A stretch of DNA of 64,000 nt from Zygnema cylindricum (GCA_037447655.1 JBBHKE010000890.1:1-64000); one strand, 5' to 3'. Numbered from the stretch's first letter, positions 10,420 to 22,790 are shown. Notes: generated by a model from the letters alone, not told the origin. Numbers and translations: made by a program.

Positions 10420-10561
10420 TGACACGACGTATGATTTCAAACATTGGTGTCACGACGTACGATTTCAAACATTGGTGTCACGACGTACGATTTCAAACAT
10501 TGATGACGCAATGTACGATTTAAAAACATCGGTGACGCAATGTTCAATTTCAAAATATTGG
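10420..10561. repeat. 28-bp tandem repeat, about five copies
   Basis: Units of about 28-29 bp have a core of GTCACGACGTACGATTTCAA followed by ACATTGG. The middle units are nearly identical; the outer ones are more diverged (GACGCAATGTACGATTT). No coding meaning is evident because 28 is not a multiple of three. Confidence 0.8.
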
Positions 10562-11592
10562 CGATGACACGGGTTGGTTGTAATTTAAGTCAAGAAACTT
10601 TGGAGGTTCACGCGTTTCCATTAAGATTAGGAAGTGTTTAATCCGTTGACCGTTAATTTTGTAACGTTGGCATACAGTTCTTGTCACCTATTGGCCAAGA
10701 CCTAGCAGGCACAAATTGTAGGTATTATACTCTCACGTTATTCGTTAGTTGAAGTTAGTCAGAGGTTAGTACTTAGTTAGAATTTTTAGTTGTGTTCTCT
10801 CATAATTTTTCAGAGTACAAGAATTGGTTTTAGGAGATTTTTTCGCAGTTTTTTGTGCCTTGACATTTTCTTAAGTGTGCTTTACAAATTATCCAAGCTT
10901 TATTTGAGGCCTTTTCTACATGCACGTTGTTAGCGCCTAGTATTTCTCCTCACTATCATACTTTCTTTAAAAAGTCATACAATTGATTTCACTTGGCTTA
11001 CACAAAGGTCCGCAAGGTTTCCCTTCATCAAACTCTTTTGAAGTGGATTCGGCCACAGCCAACTTTCTCAAGCTGTGTTTGAACCCTTCTCAATGTATTT
11101 TGTGCATTAGGTGTTTGACATGTTGTTTTGCATCTTTGTCGTTTTTTTTGCAGTTTATTTGTAACTTGCTGAAATTCGGTTATCTCGGATTCAGATTTAT
11201 ATTGTAGGTTTGTGGTATCTTATTTTGGTTTTTTATTTTAATTTTTTAAAATCTTAAACCTAACTCCCGTGAGGGATATATTCAATCCGAGGAGCCTAGT
11301 GGCTATCCATCGGCATAGTATTCATGTACTTTAGAAATTATCATTTTACTCTCTCTCTTGTTTGTTATATTTTATTTTCAGTTTTTTTTATGTTATAATA
11401 AAAAAAAGAATATTATCTTTCAATTTCAGTTTTTGTTTTTAGTTTGTCTATTTCAATTCAGTTCGGTTTCCCTTTTCAGTTTCAGTTTTTTTTTAATTTT
11501 TCAACATTTTATTCCTTTTCCTTGTTGCAATTTCATTTGCTGTTTATTTGATTTTTGGTTTTTGTTGGATTTGATATTGGCTAGGACATCTG
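10562..11592. other. Unrecognised DNA with T-rich low complexity
   Basis: No gene is recognised. The part from 11350 to 11570 is T-rich with repeated TTTCAG/TTTTTT words. The region ends at the 3' LTR of element A. Confidence 0.4.
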
Positions 11593-12673
11593 TGCAATTA
11601 TGAGACCTCCATAGGTCCTCAAAGTAGGCAGCTCACACGAAGCCTCTAGGATAACCATGACCCCTTTGTGTTTCCGCAAAAATAATTATCACCCTGACAA
11701 ATAAAAACCTGACCACCTTCGCCTTTTTGAAGGCAAGACTCCCCTGAGTCTATAGCAAAAAGAATCTCTGAAATTGAACAGTAATTTATGGTTGGTCAAA
11801 AATTACCTTTATATTTACAAGCTCTCTTAGAGAGAGGTACCTAAATATCACTAAGTCTTGCTCTGCCAACTCACGACTACCTACTACTAAACCCTAGTCC
11901 AAAAGGAACATTATATAATACAAGAAGGTACAATGGGCGATGTACTTATTGTACTTTTATTGTACGACAAAGTCTACAAGGTAACACCTCTCAAATTGGG
12001 AGCCATGGCTCCTCCTCCCATCTTCTCCGGTATCAAATAATGCAGCGGCACGTGGCACCGCTTGAGGCTATCTCCAAATGCCGCCAAAATTTCACTTCGA
12101 GTGGCGGCTACAATGCTGGCCGTGCGATCAAAACAAATTTAACACGGTTCAGATTCGTGTACGTGCATGAATTGTTCCTCTTCGTTAGTTTGGTGTTAAT
12201 TAGCCGTTTCGTTATTATTTTTATACCTTTGAAATCAGTCAAGTGTATCGTTTCGTAGGGCCTTAATGGTTAAGGCGCCCGACTATATGGAATCTAGAGG
12301 TAGCAGGTTCAAATCTGGACTTAGTCAAAATTTTGGTAAATTATCCTCTGCTTCAAAATATGCCACTTTCTAAATATGGCGGCAACCATGGCTTGCCTTT
12401 GATCCTCACTCTCTCTCTTTAAAGTATAACTAAAATAGAGAAGTGAAATGCTAATTACCTTTTTTCAACAACAACTGCCTGTCTCTCTCTGGACAACAGA
12501 AGCAGCCATGGCTCTAGCTCCCTCTGCAACCTTCAATGACTGCGACAAGTGTGGGAGCTAAAGATATAAATTAGAGGCAGCTGAAGATATAAGTTAGAGG
12601 CAGACTGCCTCGACTTCTTTTTTACATTTCATTTTTGACCTACAAAATACTAAAAGAACCATTAATTTCTACA
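11593..12673 (-). repeat. 3' LTR of element A
   Basis: This 1081-bp LTR reads on the minus strand from TGTAGAAATTAATGG to AATTGCA. It follows the polypurine tract AAATAAGGGGAG (complement at 12674-12685). It contains a G-box CACGTG at 12049-12054, several GTAC cores at 11920-11975 and an antisense tRNA-like module at 12258-12325. The leader hairpin GACTC-loop-GAGTC is at about 11748. Confidence 0.85.
12258..12325 (+). other. tRNA(Ser/Leu)-like module in the A LTR, antisense to the element
   Basis: The plus strand reads TTAATGGTTAAGGCGCCCG (box A-like), an anticodon-arm-like GACTATATGGAATCT, and GCAGGTTCAAATCTGG (box B-like). Order and spacing match a type II tRNA without a perfect acceptor stem. 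It lies in U3 on the strand opposite to the retrotransposon. A similar module is at the same place in the D, H, I and K LTRs. Confidence 0.55.
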
Positions 12674-15600
12674 CTCCCCTTATTTTCTAGTCACTTTTTA
12701 ATTTTAGACCACACTTCTTCCTACATAAAATTAGCTTAGGGGAAGGCACAGGTTTGGCCATCATGTTTTCTACCATCTCGCTATCTATTCTATACTCGAA
12801 ACTGATTATTTTGTTTTCTACCCTTTATTACAAAGCTAAGTCTTATTTCCATCTGTTTGGCTTTAAAATGATGTTTAGGATTGGCAGAAATAGCGATTGC
12901 TGCCTGATTATCACAAAATATTTTATGCACACCACTCTTAAGGTGACCAATTTCACCAAGCAAAGACTTGACCCACATCAATTCTTTTACAGCAGAGCAA
13001 GAGGCCATATACTCAGCCTGTATGGTGGACTGAGCAATAACCTTTTGCTGTTTGCTACTCCTGCAACAAGCCCCATCACCCACATACAATACCTATCCAC
13101 AAGTACATCACCTCATTGGAGCATCACCATAATTGGCATCAATCCAAGTAGTGATGTCAATATTCCCTCCACCCAAATGCAATCATAGATCCTTAGTTTC
13201 TATCAAATATCTAAGGACTCTCTTAGCTGTCTCCCAATCTCTCTTAGTGGGAGCATTTAGACTTCTATTTGGCACTCCTAGATCTGCAGCCAAAATCCGG
13301 CCGGGTACAATTCATAAAATAGACTAGGCTTCCCACTACTTGCCTGTAAGGAATTATTTGCATGAACAACTTCTGTTATTCCGGACCTAATTCCTCCACT
13401 AAGATTATGACCCTTTTTTCCACACTCCCTTCTCTTCACTTCTTGAACCCTATTCGAATTGTACAACAATTAGCCTTATCTATCTAAACCTTTTCCAACA
13501 TGTTCATTTTTGCTTGTTTTTGAATTAGTATTATAATCTTTCTTTCTCGGTCTCTTTCTACTTGAATTCCTAAAATATATTTTGCCTCCCCAATATCCTT
13601 CATCTCAAATCTCCCTTTAAGATTCTTTTTCAATTTATTAATTTTGTTTATTGATTTACTTAGAACAAGCAAATCATCAAGATAAATTGCAATAAAATAG
13701 TACCTTCCTCATCTTCAAAATCATAGATTGAGTGATCTGAGCTAATCTAGATATATCCCCGACTGGTAAGGAACTCATCAAGCTTCATATTCCACTATAA
13801 AGGCGCCTGTTTCAAACCATATAGAGATTTGATCAACGGGCATACCTTACTCTCCTCTCCTTGCTCCGCAAATCCTTCGGGTTGTTACATGAAGATCTCC
13901 TCTTCCAAATCTCTATGCAAAATGGTTCTCTTGTCTATCTGGTGCACCTCCATGTCTTTCCCTGCTGCCAAACTGAGAAGTATGTGGAAGGAGGGAAATT
14001 TGACGACAAGGGCAAAGGTTTTCTCGTAGTCGATTCCCTTTTACTGTGTGAATCCTTTAGCCACTAACTAGGCCTTGTAGCGCTCAATGGTGTTATCTGG
14101 GTTCATTTGTAATTTGAACACCCACTTAAAACTGATTTGTTTTTATTTAGGTGGAAAATCCACCAGCTCCCAAGTATCGACTGCCATAATTTAGGCCATC
14201 TCCTCATTGATGGCAGTCTTCCACCTGTTCCTTTTTGGACAATTTATCGCCTATCCATAAGTTTGAGGTTCATCCGGATAAGATAGTTTTGTTACCTTGT
14301 TATTAACTTGTTTTTCTTGCAAACTTTTGCTTCTTCTCCTTCCTCCCTCAAAATTTGTGGCCGGAATAGATGGTTCCCGTGGGTTTCTTTCGAGGCTTCT
14401 CCCCTGTCCCTTGATTCCGAATCAATTTCCACCACATCTTCTGCTTCAAGTAGAGTTGTCATTAGAATTTCCACGGCCGAGTCCTTCTCTGTCTCATTTT
14501 TACCTGTAAGAATGTCATCTTCTCTAAAACCATGATAGTTAAGAAGCTCAAAGTCATCGGAATTTTCTGACTCAAATCTGATTTTTACTGACTTTGTATA
14601 ATTGAAGGGATCCACAGAGTTCCCTTCATCCATAACTACTAGATGCTTTACTAAGATTATATCTTCTGTTTTTAGATCATAAACTTTGTATCCTTTAACA
14701 TTCTTATCATATCCTAATAGGTACCCGGTTTTCCTTTAGAATCTTGCTTCCAATAAGAATGATCTGTATCTAAAATGAACACTTGACTACCGAAAATCTT
14801 TAAGTGAAATATGTCTAGTTTTCGGGCGGTCCATCTCTCATAAGGTGTTTGGCCTTTTATCGCTGAACTAAGAAGTTTATTTTTGAGGTAATTAGCACAG
14901 TTCATTGCTTCGGCCCAAAGCTTTTTACTTATCTTCTTATCCGACAAAATACTTCTAGCAATATCACTTAGTGTTTTATTTAATCTTTCAGCTACCCCAT
15001 TCTGTTCTGAGTTTTTTGGAACTGTCTTTTGATGTTGGACTCCATCTTCCCTCAAAAATTCCTCAAACTGGCTAGAGGTATACTCTCCACCATTGTCACT
15101 CCATACTCTGTTGATTAGGGTTTCATGGAGTTTTTCACTCCATGCTTTTATGTTGTCTAAAGCATTCGTGAGCCTTCGACTTATTTTTCAAAAAATACAC
15201 CTTGGAATACCGAGACCAATCATTAGTGATAGTCATTATAAATCTCTTCCCCTTTGGGTGAAGTCACTTTGGCCGATCCCCAAATATATGTGTGTACTAA
15301 ATCTAGAATCTTTTATCCCTTAAAGGTGGTTGTTTTTAGGAAGGGTAACTTGTGTGCTTTACGTTGAGCACATCCACTACAATCACTTAGATTCTCACTT
15401 TTACTAATTGAATCCTTTCCACTACTCCCATCTTTTTCATCTCTCTTAACTTATCTAGATTCACATGCCCAAGCCTTTTATGCCAAAACATTAAATCATG
15501 AACACCAACATAATAAAGCTTCATCTTTTCATTGCTTAAAATCTGCCTAAACACCCCTTGGCTACCTTCTTCAGCAATGAAATAAACTTCCTCCTCAAAA

Positions 15601-16201
15601 CTAGCAGTAAAGACTCGTTTCCTAGTGCTATTATCAAAACCCTTATCATCTAATACAAATGAAGAGATGAAGTTTTTGTTCAGCTCCGCAATAAACAATA
15701 CATTAAAGAATGTAACTATGAATGTCTTTCTTTATACTAACACTTTCAGATCTACTAATCTTACAAAAGTAGTAGTGACTATCCTCCTATCCCCTTACTC
15801 TATCTCTACAGTGGGAATCTTTCTTTTCTTAATGAATAGGTGTTTATCCTTACACATGTGCATGCAGGCACTTGAATCTACAATCCAACCTGCTTTAACT
15901 TTCAATCCACCTAAAACACATTTTTGCTTTCGTGGAATTTTGACCTCGTTTTTCGCCTCCAACTCCTCATCCAATAGGAGCTAATCGTCCTCGACTTCAG
16001 ATTGTGTCTCATGTACCTGTGTCACAATGGCCTTTTTCTTTCCTCTCAAAGATCCACCGGTCTACCCCTTCTTTGACCGCAACTAAGTTCACTTAGTGGA
16101 CTCAGCCATATAGTGTCGTGGTTTCTTACAAAAGTGGCAGAAACCCTTAGGAGCCCTTGGTCCAAACTCGTCGGTCTGATTTTTCTACCCTCCCCCCTCA
16201 T
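12674..16201 (-). pseudogene. Element A pol region (protease-integrase-RT-RNase H), decayed
   Basis: On the minus strand the recognisable order is zinc knuckle (16090-16150), protease (about 15700-15990), integrase HHCC region (15387-15698), integrase core and C-terminal side (14714-15055), an acidic linker (14292-14633), RT (13484-14290, the YVDD region lies in a broken frame near 13690) and RNase H (12790-13469, with EYMAS and CDNQAA motifs). Open pieces of 60-110 codons are separated by stops and frameshifts, so it cannot make a working polyprotein. Just before the RNase H part there is a TAA where elements H and I have TAG. Confidence 0.8.
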
Positions 16202-17312
16202 TCAAATTCTGTGACTTCCATTGGTACACAGAATGTCCAGCTTATATGAAGCCTCTAGGATAATATTTGCACTTTTGACTTTGGCAATTAATAAGTGCCA
16301 CCCTCGCACGCAAAAACTCTGACCGACTACACCCCTGTGTAGCATGGACTCCCTTGAGTCCGCTACATAAAGAATCACTGAATTTGCTCACCTGAGCATT
16401 AAGTAATGGCTGTTCAAAGACATCATATTTATAAAGATATCCTCCGCGAGAGAGGACTTTCTGAATTTTGACTAAGTCCTGAAAACCTCCTAATAGCTAC
16501 TCTATACCAATCAAAAATAAAGTACTCTATTTATTATACATACAAAGTACACCAGCCACCGTACTTTATGTATGGATATATTCTGCACCACTTCCGGTCT
16601 GCCACGTGGCTGATATGTCAACGTCATTCTGTCCCTTTTTTCTTCCGGCATACTATAGGATGATGCCAAGTGTCATTTCCTTCCATTTTGCCGAGTTGCT
16701 CCCATATAATCGTTTTGGCATACCAACACTTACGCGTGTCGTCTGTTTTTTTTTCGGCGATCAATTTCAGCCATTCGATTTGACGGCGCGCCGAATAAAT
16801 GTTGCCCATTGAAATACAACAGTTAATGTTCCGTGTTGACCGTGAATTTCGATGGTCAACATTTCGTGTTGACCGTTTGAAATTCCTTCGTCCTTTGCGA
16901 GCTGTCGATCGCGACATTTAATTTCGTCGTCAAAATCAAATGTTGTTTCATCTATTTCGTGCGGTACTGCATTTTGTGCGGTACCACACGTTCCATGTTT
17001 CGTTTTGTTTTGTAAGTCGTTAAAAAGAATATGTCACTGTGTTGTTTTTAAATACTTATCAAATAGGATAATTATATTGATTCATCAAGCCCTAATGGGT
17101 AAGCAGGACTTCTAATCGTGCATCTTTCGTGTGGAGGTCACATGATAAAATCTTGTCTGTTGCAACCTAACTTTTGCACGATCCTTGTCTTCTGCCTATC
17201 TTCTCATCTGTCTGAGGTAGCCATGGATGCCTTTCAATTCTTAGTGACTACGACAAGTATGAGAACTGCAGGATCCCAAAAAAGGTAGAATTTAAAATAT
17301 CACTTTTCAACA
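16202..17312 (-). repeat. 3' LTR of element B
   Basis: This 1111-bp LTR reads from TGTTGAAAAGTGAT on the minus strand. Its last bases (TTTGA instead of TTACA) are mutated relative to the 5' copy. It has a G-box CACGTG at 16603-16608 and a perfect hairpin GGACTC-CCTT-GAGTCC at 16346-16361 in the leader part. Compared with the 5' LTR it differs by scattered substitutions and a few small indels. Confidence 0.85.
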
Positions 17313-18110
17313 CTCCCTTTATTTTCTAGTTTATCTTTTCCTTCATTCAGCACTTCTCCCTACAAAATGTTAATTTGGGAGAAGGAACCTGCTTAGTCAT
17401 CATATCTGCTACCATCTCTCCATCCGGTCTATATTCCAAACAAATTATTTTATTTTCTCTCTAACAAAGCTCAAACGAATATCCACATGTTTTGCTTTAA
17501 AGTGATGTTTAGGATTTGCTGCAATTGCGATCACAACTTGATTGTCCCAGAATATTTTTTGCTCTCCACTCTTTATATATCCTAGTTCTTGAAGCAAAGA
17601 TTTCACCCACATCAATTCTTTCACTACCGAACAAGAGGCAATATACTCAGCCCCCATGGTGGACTGAGGTATCACCTTTTGTTGTTTAATGCTTCAACAG
17701 CAAGCCCCATTCCCAACATATAACACATACCTAGAAGTACACCTTCTCATCGAAGCTTCCCCATAACTGGCATCACTCCAAGTGGTGATGTCAGTATTAT
17801 CCTCTCCCAAATGCAACCATAGATCTCTTGTTCCTTTCAAGTACCACATGACCCTCTTGGCTGCTTCCTAATATTTCTTCCTAGGATCATTCAGACTCCT
17901 ACTTAAAACTCCCAGAGTTGCAACAATATCAAGACGAGTACTGTTCATAAAATAGATCAAACTAATGACAACTTGTCTGTACGGAATAGTTTGCATGAAC
18001 TTGTTTTCCTCATGCCTTAACTCATTATCCAAGCAGGACTCCCTCTTCTGAGATCTCCTCATTTCCCTTCTTTAAGTCCATGGGAGGCGTACAACTATTT
18101 GTTTTATCCA
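17313..18110 (-). pseudogene. Element B RNase H region
   Basis: Minus-strand pieces 17868-18062 (IPYRQVVISLIYFMN, the start of the RNase H-side domain) and 17445-17675 (AEYIASCSVVKELMWVKSL; then WDNQVVIAIAANPKHHFKAK) are separated by a frameshift. In the DNQ motif the usual CDN is WDN. The polypurine tract AAATAAAGGGAG follows and leads into the 3' LTR. Non-functional. Confidence 0.8.
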
Positions 18111-18111
18111 T

Positions 18112-18849
18112 CTAAATTTTTTCAAGCATATTCCCTATTGCTTCATTTTCAGTTAGTCTAATTGTTTTCTTCTTTTTATCTCTTTCCATCTGAATCCCCA
18201 AAATGAACTTTGCCTCTCTTAAGTCCTTCATTTCAAATCTACTCTTTAGATCCTTTTTCAACCTATTAATTTTCACCATTGACTTACTCAAAATAAGCAA
18301 ATCATCCACATAGATAACAATGAAAACTATACCTTCCTCATCCTCAAATAGATACATAGAATGATCCGAACTGATTTGGATATATCCCAAACTTGTCAAA
18401 AACTCGTCCAACTTCTTGTTCCATTGACGTGGAGCTTGCTTTAGTCCATATAGAGATTTTATCAATTTGCACAGTTTACTTTCTTCTCTTTTCTCAACAA
18501 ACCCTTCCGGATGTTGCATAAAGATCTCTTCTTCTAATTTCTTTTGTAAGAAAGCGGTTTTTATGTCCATCTCGTGCACTTCTATGTCTTTCGCTGCTGC
18601 TAGACTAAGTAGAATCCGGACAGAGGGAAATCTAACAACCAGAGCGAAGGTCTCCTCATAATGGATTCCCTCCTGTGTGAACCCCTTTGCCACTAATCTT
18701 GCTTTGTATCGCTCAATGGTGTTATATGGGTTGAGTTTCAACTTAAATACCCACTTACATCTTATCGGCTTTATGTTCGGAGGACAATCCACCAACTCCC
18801 ATGTGTTTTCTTCCATAATGGAAGCCGTCTCATCATTAATGGCTGTCAC
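18112..18849 (-). pseudogene. Element B reverse transcriptase (245-codon open piece)
   Basis: This is the longest surviving piece of B. It begins in the linker (ENTWELVDCPP), then shows the copia RT signatures CKWVFKLKLNPYNTIERYKA, DIKTAFLQKKLEEEIFMQ, LYGLKQAPRQWNKKLDEF and the catalytic YVDDLLILS. The domain looks nearly full length and keeps the YVDD aspartates. Integrase lies upstream and RNase H downstream, both in broken frames, so it can only be a remnant. The residues around KGFTQEGIHYEE lack one position compared with element I. Confidence 0.85.
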
Positions 18850-18969
18850 CCATCTACTACTTTCCGGACTATTAATTACCTTTGAGTAAGTTTAGGTTTC
18901 GCTAAATTGTGACATCTTAGTTACCTTGTCGTTCACTTGCCTCTCTTAAAGTCTCTTGCTATTTCTCCT

Positions 18970-19596
18970 TCATTCTTCAAACTTTGATGCTGGGATGGAG
19001 GGTAATCTCGGATATCTCGGAACGACTTCATCTTCTCCCCTATCCATGGAGTCCATCTCCGCACGTTCATCATCCATTTCTTGTCTTTCCTCGGTTTGAA
19101 TTGGAAGTAGTGTCTCTAAGAGAGTATCACTCTCGATCAGATTTTTCTCTTCCTTTGCAAGGTCAGGCTGAACCGTAGTTCGGTTAGAAGAATCTGATTC
19201 TAACTCATTTTTTGATTCAATTATAATTTTGACCGGTTTAGTGTACTTAAAAGAATCTATGGACTTTCCTTCATCCATGACTACCAAGTGTTTTACTAGA
19301 ATTATGTCTTTTCTTCCGAGATCATAAACTCTATACTCCTTTACATTTTCATCATACCCAAGTAAGTTTCTCGACTTTCCTCTAGCATCTAACTTCCAAA
19401 CAGATTTTTTTGTGTTTAGACTAAACACTTGACTTCCAAACAACTTTAAGTATGAAATATTAGGATTTCTCCCGGTCCATCTTTCATAAGGTGTTTGGCC
19501 TTTTATGGCTGAGGTAAGGACTCTATTTTTGAGATAGTTAGCACAATTCATAGCCTCTGCCCAAAAACTTTTCCTTATCTTTTTATTTGTCAACAT
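18970..19596 (-). pseudogene. Element B integrase C-terminal part and linker
   Basis: The 208-codon open piece begins at the conserved FWAEAMNCANYLKNR region of integrase and continues through GQTPYERWTGRNPN, the GYDENVKEYRVYDLGRKD motif (GKGYDLK-like region) and an acidic linker leading to RT. It has the order and spacing of copia integrase. The reading frame is interrupted before RT. Confidence 0.8.
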
Positions 19597-19649
19597 ACTA
19601 TAGGCACTATCACTTACTGTATGATTTAGTCTCTTGGCTAACCATTTTG

Positions 19650-20030
19650 TTATGGGTTCTTTGGGACACTCTTTTGGTGTTGAACCCCTTCCTCTTTCAA
19701 GTAATCCTCAAATTCATTAGAAGTGAATTCCCCCCCATTATTACTCCTCACTCTATTTATAGGTGTCTCATGAAGCTTTTCACTCCATGCTTTATACTCC
19801 TTAAAATAAGCCAAAGCCTCAGATTTGTTTTCAAGAAATAGACTCGAGAGTATTAGACCAATCATCAGTGATAGTAAGCACAAATCTTTTCTCCCAACTG
19901 ATGGCACTTTGTCCGGTCCCCATATGTCAGTATGAACTAAATATAAGACCTTTTCACCTCTAAATGTTGCGGCTTTCGGAAAAGGCAATCTGTGGGCCTT
20001 TCTTTTAGCACACCCACTACAGTCATCCAA
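19650..20030 (-). pseudogene. Element B integrase core, catalytic Asp lost
   Basis: The piece begins at the zinc-finger end (DDCSGCAKRKAHRLPFPKA), passes HTDIWGP with the first catalytic aspartate, then shows a scrambled stretch where TITDDWS should be, caused by compensating frameshifts. The second catalytic position reads RSNNGGEF instead of RSDNGGEY. Loss of that aspartate would inactivate strand transfer. Confidence 0.8.
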
Positions 20031-20114
20031 AGTCTCATTATCACCAAAATGTATTCCCTAAACTAACCCCATCTTTTTAATTTCTTTTAATCTATCTAGA
20101 TGCACATGTCCCAA

Positions 20115-20659
20115 TCATTTATGCCACATCATCAAATCACTTACACCCGCATAGTAAACTCCCGTCTTTCCATTACTCAAATTCAACCTAAACATTTCTT
20201 GGCTACCCTTTTCAGCTGTGAAGTACACTTCATTCTCATAGCTAGCAATGAAGACTCCTTTCTTAGTACTTGTCTCAAAGCCCTTATCATCTAAGACTGA
20301 CGTAGAGATAAGATTTTTGTTCAGCTCTGGAATAAAAAGAACATCAGAGAAAGTGACTATATATGTCTTTCCATCAACTAGTACCCTCAAATCTACTGAT
20401 CCCACTGAATTAGTTCTCACTATCCTCCCATCCCCATACTCTATCTCTATAGTAGGGATCTTTCTCATTTTGGTAAACAATGGTTTTTCTCTACACATAT
20501 GCATAGAGGCTCCTGAATCAATGATCCATCTTCTTCAGGAGCTTCTTTCACTCCACTGAAAGCACAATTTTGCCTCCTTGGAATCTCTGGCTCACCTTTC
20601 ACCTCCAACTCCTCGTCGAGGAGAAGTTCTCCATCGTCATCATCGGAATCCTCTCCCAC
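20115..20659 (-). pseudogene. Element B protease region
   Basis: Two overlapping minus-strand pieces cover the acidic stretch after the zinc knuckle (20465-20659) and the protease and spacer (20115-20504: IEIEYGDGRIV, LFIPELNKNLIS, ending at MMWHK of the integrase zinc finger). A frameshift falls at the position of the D(S/T)GAS active site, so the catalytic motif is not in a continuous frame. Confidence 0.75.
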
Positions 20660-20662
20660 GAC

Positions 20663-21343
20663 TTATGTCGCAACAAATGCCTTCTTTTTCTTTGCGGCCG
20701 GTTTTCCAATCGATTCCTCCTTCAATCTTAACTCCGTCAACTTAGTGCACTCCGCCATGTAGTGTCCCGGCTTCTTACAAAAATGGCAAAGCCCCTTCGG
20801 AGCCCTTGGTCCAGATCCGTCATGGTTTCCTCTTCCTCCTCCACCAAAGTTTCCATAAGGTTTCTTGGAATCCTTACCCCCCCAGTTAGTACTAGCAGCT
20901 AATGCTTGAACACTCTTTCCTCCTCTATGAATCTCTGTTGTGCTTTCCCGAACCAAAATCATCCCCACAACAGAGTTCCAGATCCAAAGATGATCTGACA
21001 AATTCTGAACCTTGTTAACAATGTTCTCATAATCATCTGAGAGTTTCATTAACAAAGTATTCACCTTATCTATTTCACTCTCCTTTTTCCCTGCACTCTC
21101 TAACTCCATGAATAACCCAACCAAGTCATTACAAAAATCTAACATTTTTCCCCCTTTGTATAGATAAGCCTGTACCTTTTGATTAGCCAACTTCTGCTCT
21201 TGAATCATACCACTGTTGTAAATGTTGACAAGAGCTTCCCACAGCTCGTCTGCCCTATTAACATGAAGATCAGGCGTAGCCACTCCCTGAGTGAGACGCC
21301 CGAGAATAAAATGAGTCGCCACGGTATTATTGAAATCCCACAT
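20663..21343 (-). pseudogene. Element B Gag with zinc knuckle (226-codon open piece)
   Basis: The piece contains the gag core (FNNTVATHFILGRLTQG; DELWEALVNIYNSGMIQEQK; KGGKMLDFCNDLVGLFMELE) and the CCHC zinc knuckle CHFCKKPGHYMAEC. Gag coats the genomic RNA in the cytoplasmic particle. The N-terminal part is in another frame at 21495-21695 and begins MGPPSKVPIFNGT within the primer site. Confidence 0.85.
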
Positions 21344-21660
21344 TACACTATCATTAACCTCGGTTTTTTAAACATCCGTTAACAAAAGTGATCTAGTAGC
21401 CATCGGTGTGATTTTCTCCATTCCCTTCCCCTTCCCTGTGTTTAATGCGATGTTTTCCCCAACATCCTGTACCCCCTTCTGCCCCCGCAGATTCTCATGT
21501 GTATCGAGATCCTTCAAACCCCGGTGGAACTCCCAATCTAGTGGATGGTCGACGCACACGTCCACTCACAATGCCCCATAGCTGTTTTTCAAACAATGCA
21601 CCCCTCATTCTGGTTTCCCAATAAATAAACATTGTTCCATTGAAAATGGGCACCTTAGAA

Positions 21661-21675
21661 GGTGGGCCCATAACC
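21661..21675 (-). promoter_or_regulatory. Primer-binding site of element B (half tRNA-iMet type)
   Basis: The minus strand reads GGTTATGGGCCCACC immediately after the LTR end TTACA. It is complementary to GGUGGGCCCAUAACC, the anticodon stem-loop of plant initiator tRNA-Met, rather than to a tRNA 3' end. The ATG inside it is in frame with gag. Confidence 0.8.
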
Positions 21676-22790
21676 TGTAATTCTGTGACCTCCATTGGTA
21701 CACAAAATCTCCAGCTTATTTGAAGCCTCTAGGATAATATTTGCACTTTTGACTTTGGCAATTATTAAGTTCCGCCCTGGCATGCAAATACTTTGACTGA
21801 CTACATCTCTATGTAGCTTGGACCCCCTTGAGTCCGTTGCATAAAGAATCACTGAATTTGCTCACCTGAGCATTAAGTTATGGCTGTTCAAAGACAGCAT
21901 ATTTATATCGATGGCCTCCGAGAGAGAGGACTTTCAAAATTTTGTCGAAGTTCTAAAAACCTCCTAATAGTTACTCTAAACCAATCAAAAATAAAGTACT
22001 CTTATTCTTGTACACACAAAGTACACCAGCCACCGTACATTATGTACAGATATATTCTGCATCACTTCTGGTTTGCCACGTGGGTGATAGGTCAACATCA
22101 TTCTCTCCTTTTTCTTTTCTAGCATCCTATAGGATGATGCCACGTGTGATTTCCTTCCATTTCGCTAAGATGCTCCCATATAATCATTTTGGCATACCGG
22201 CACTCACAAGTGCGATCCGTTTTTTTTTTCGGCGATCAATTTCAGCTGTTCGATCTAACGGCGCGCCGAATAAATGTTGAGCGTTAAAATTTACCGGTCA
22301 ATGTTTCGTGTTGACTGTTAAATTTCAACGGTCAACAATTTGTGTTGGCCGTTTGAAATTCCTTTGTCCTTCGCGAGCTGTTGATCGCGACATTTAATTT
22401 CGTCCGTCGAAATCAAAATGTTGTTTCATTTATTTTGTGCGGTACTGCATTTCGTGCGGTACCACACGTTCCATGTTTCGTTTTGTTATGTAAGTCGTTA
22501 AAAAGAATATGTTGCTGTGTTGTTTTTAAATACTTATCAAATAGGATAATTGTATTGATTCATGAAGCCCTAATGGGTAAGGGGGACTTCTAATCGTGCA
22601 TCTTTCGTGTGGAGGTCACATGATAAAATCTTGTGTGTTGCAACCTAACTTTTGCAGGAGCCTTGTCTTCTGCCTATCTTCTCATCTCTCTTAGGTAGCC
22701 ATGGATGCCTTTCAATTCTCAATGACTACGAAAAGTATGAGAACCGCAGGATCCCAAAAAAGGTAGAATATAAAATATCACTTTTCAACA
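21676..22790 (-). repeat. 5' LTR of element B
   Basis: This 1115-bp LTR reads on the minus strand from TGTTGAAAAGTGATATTTT to GAATTACA. It has CACGTG at 22077-22082 and 22141-22146, GTAC cores around 22010-22050, a leader hairpin GCTGT-loop-ACAGC at 21883-21898 and TGCTCA-CC-TGAGCA at about 21859. Confidence 0.88.

Larger units (their letters stand above)
16202..22790 (-). mobile_element. Ty1/copia retrotransposon B (minus), nested in A
   Basis: This is a complete 6.6-kb element with two LTRs (21676-22790 and 16202-17312), a primer site (21661-21675) and a polypurine tract next to the 3' LTR. It sits in the gag of element A. The flanks are CCTAT on the right (22791-22795) and CCTCAT on the left, i.e. 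a 5-bp target duplication with one altered copy. All domains are present in order, but the coding region is split into about ten open pieces. Confidence 0.9.

Noticed and set aside
12258-12325. Functional tRNA-Ser gene
   Set aside because: The ends do not form a full acceptor stem and the module is embedded in an LTR with diverged copies at the same position, so it is listed only as tRNA-like.
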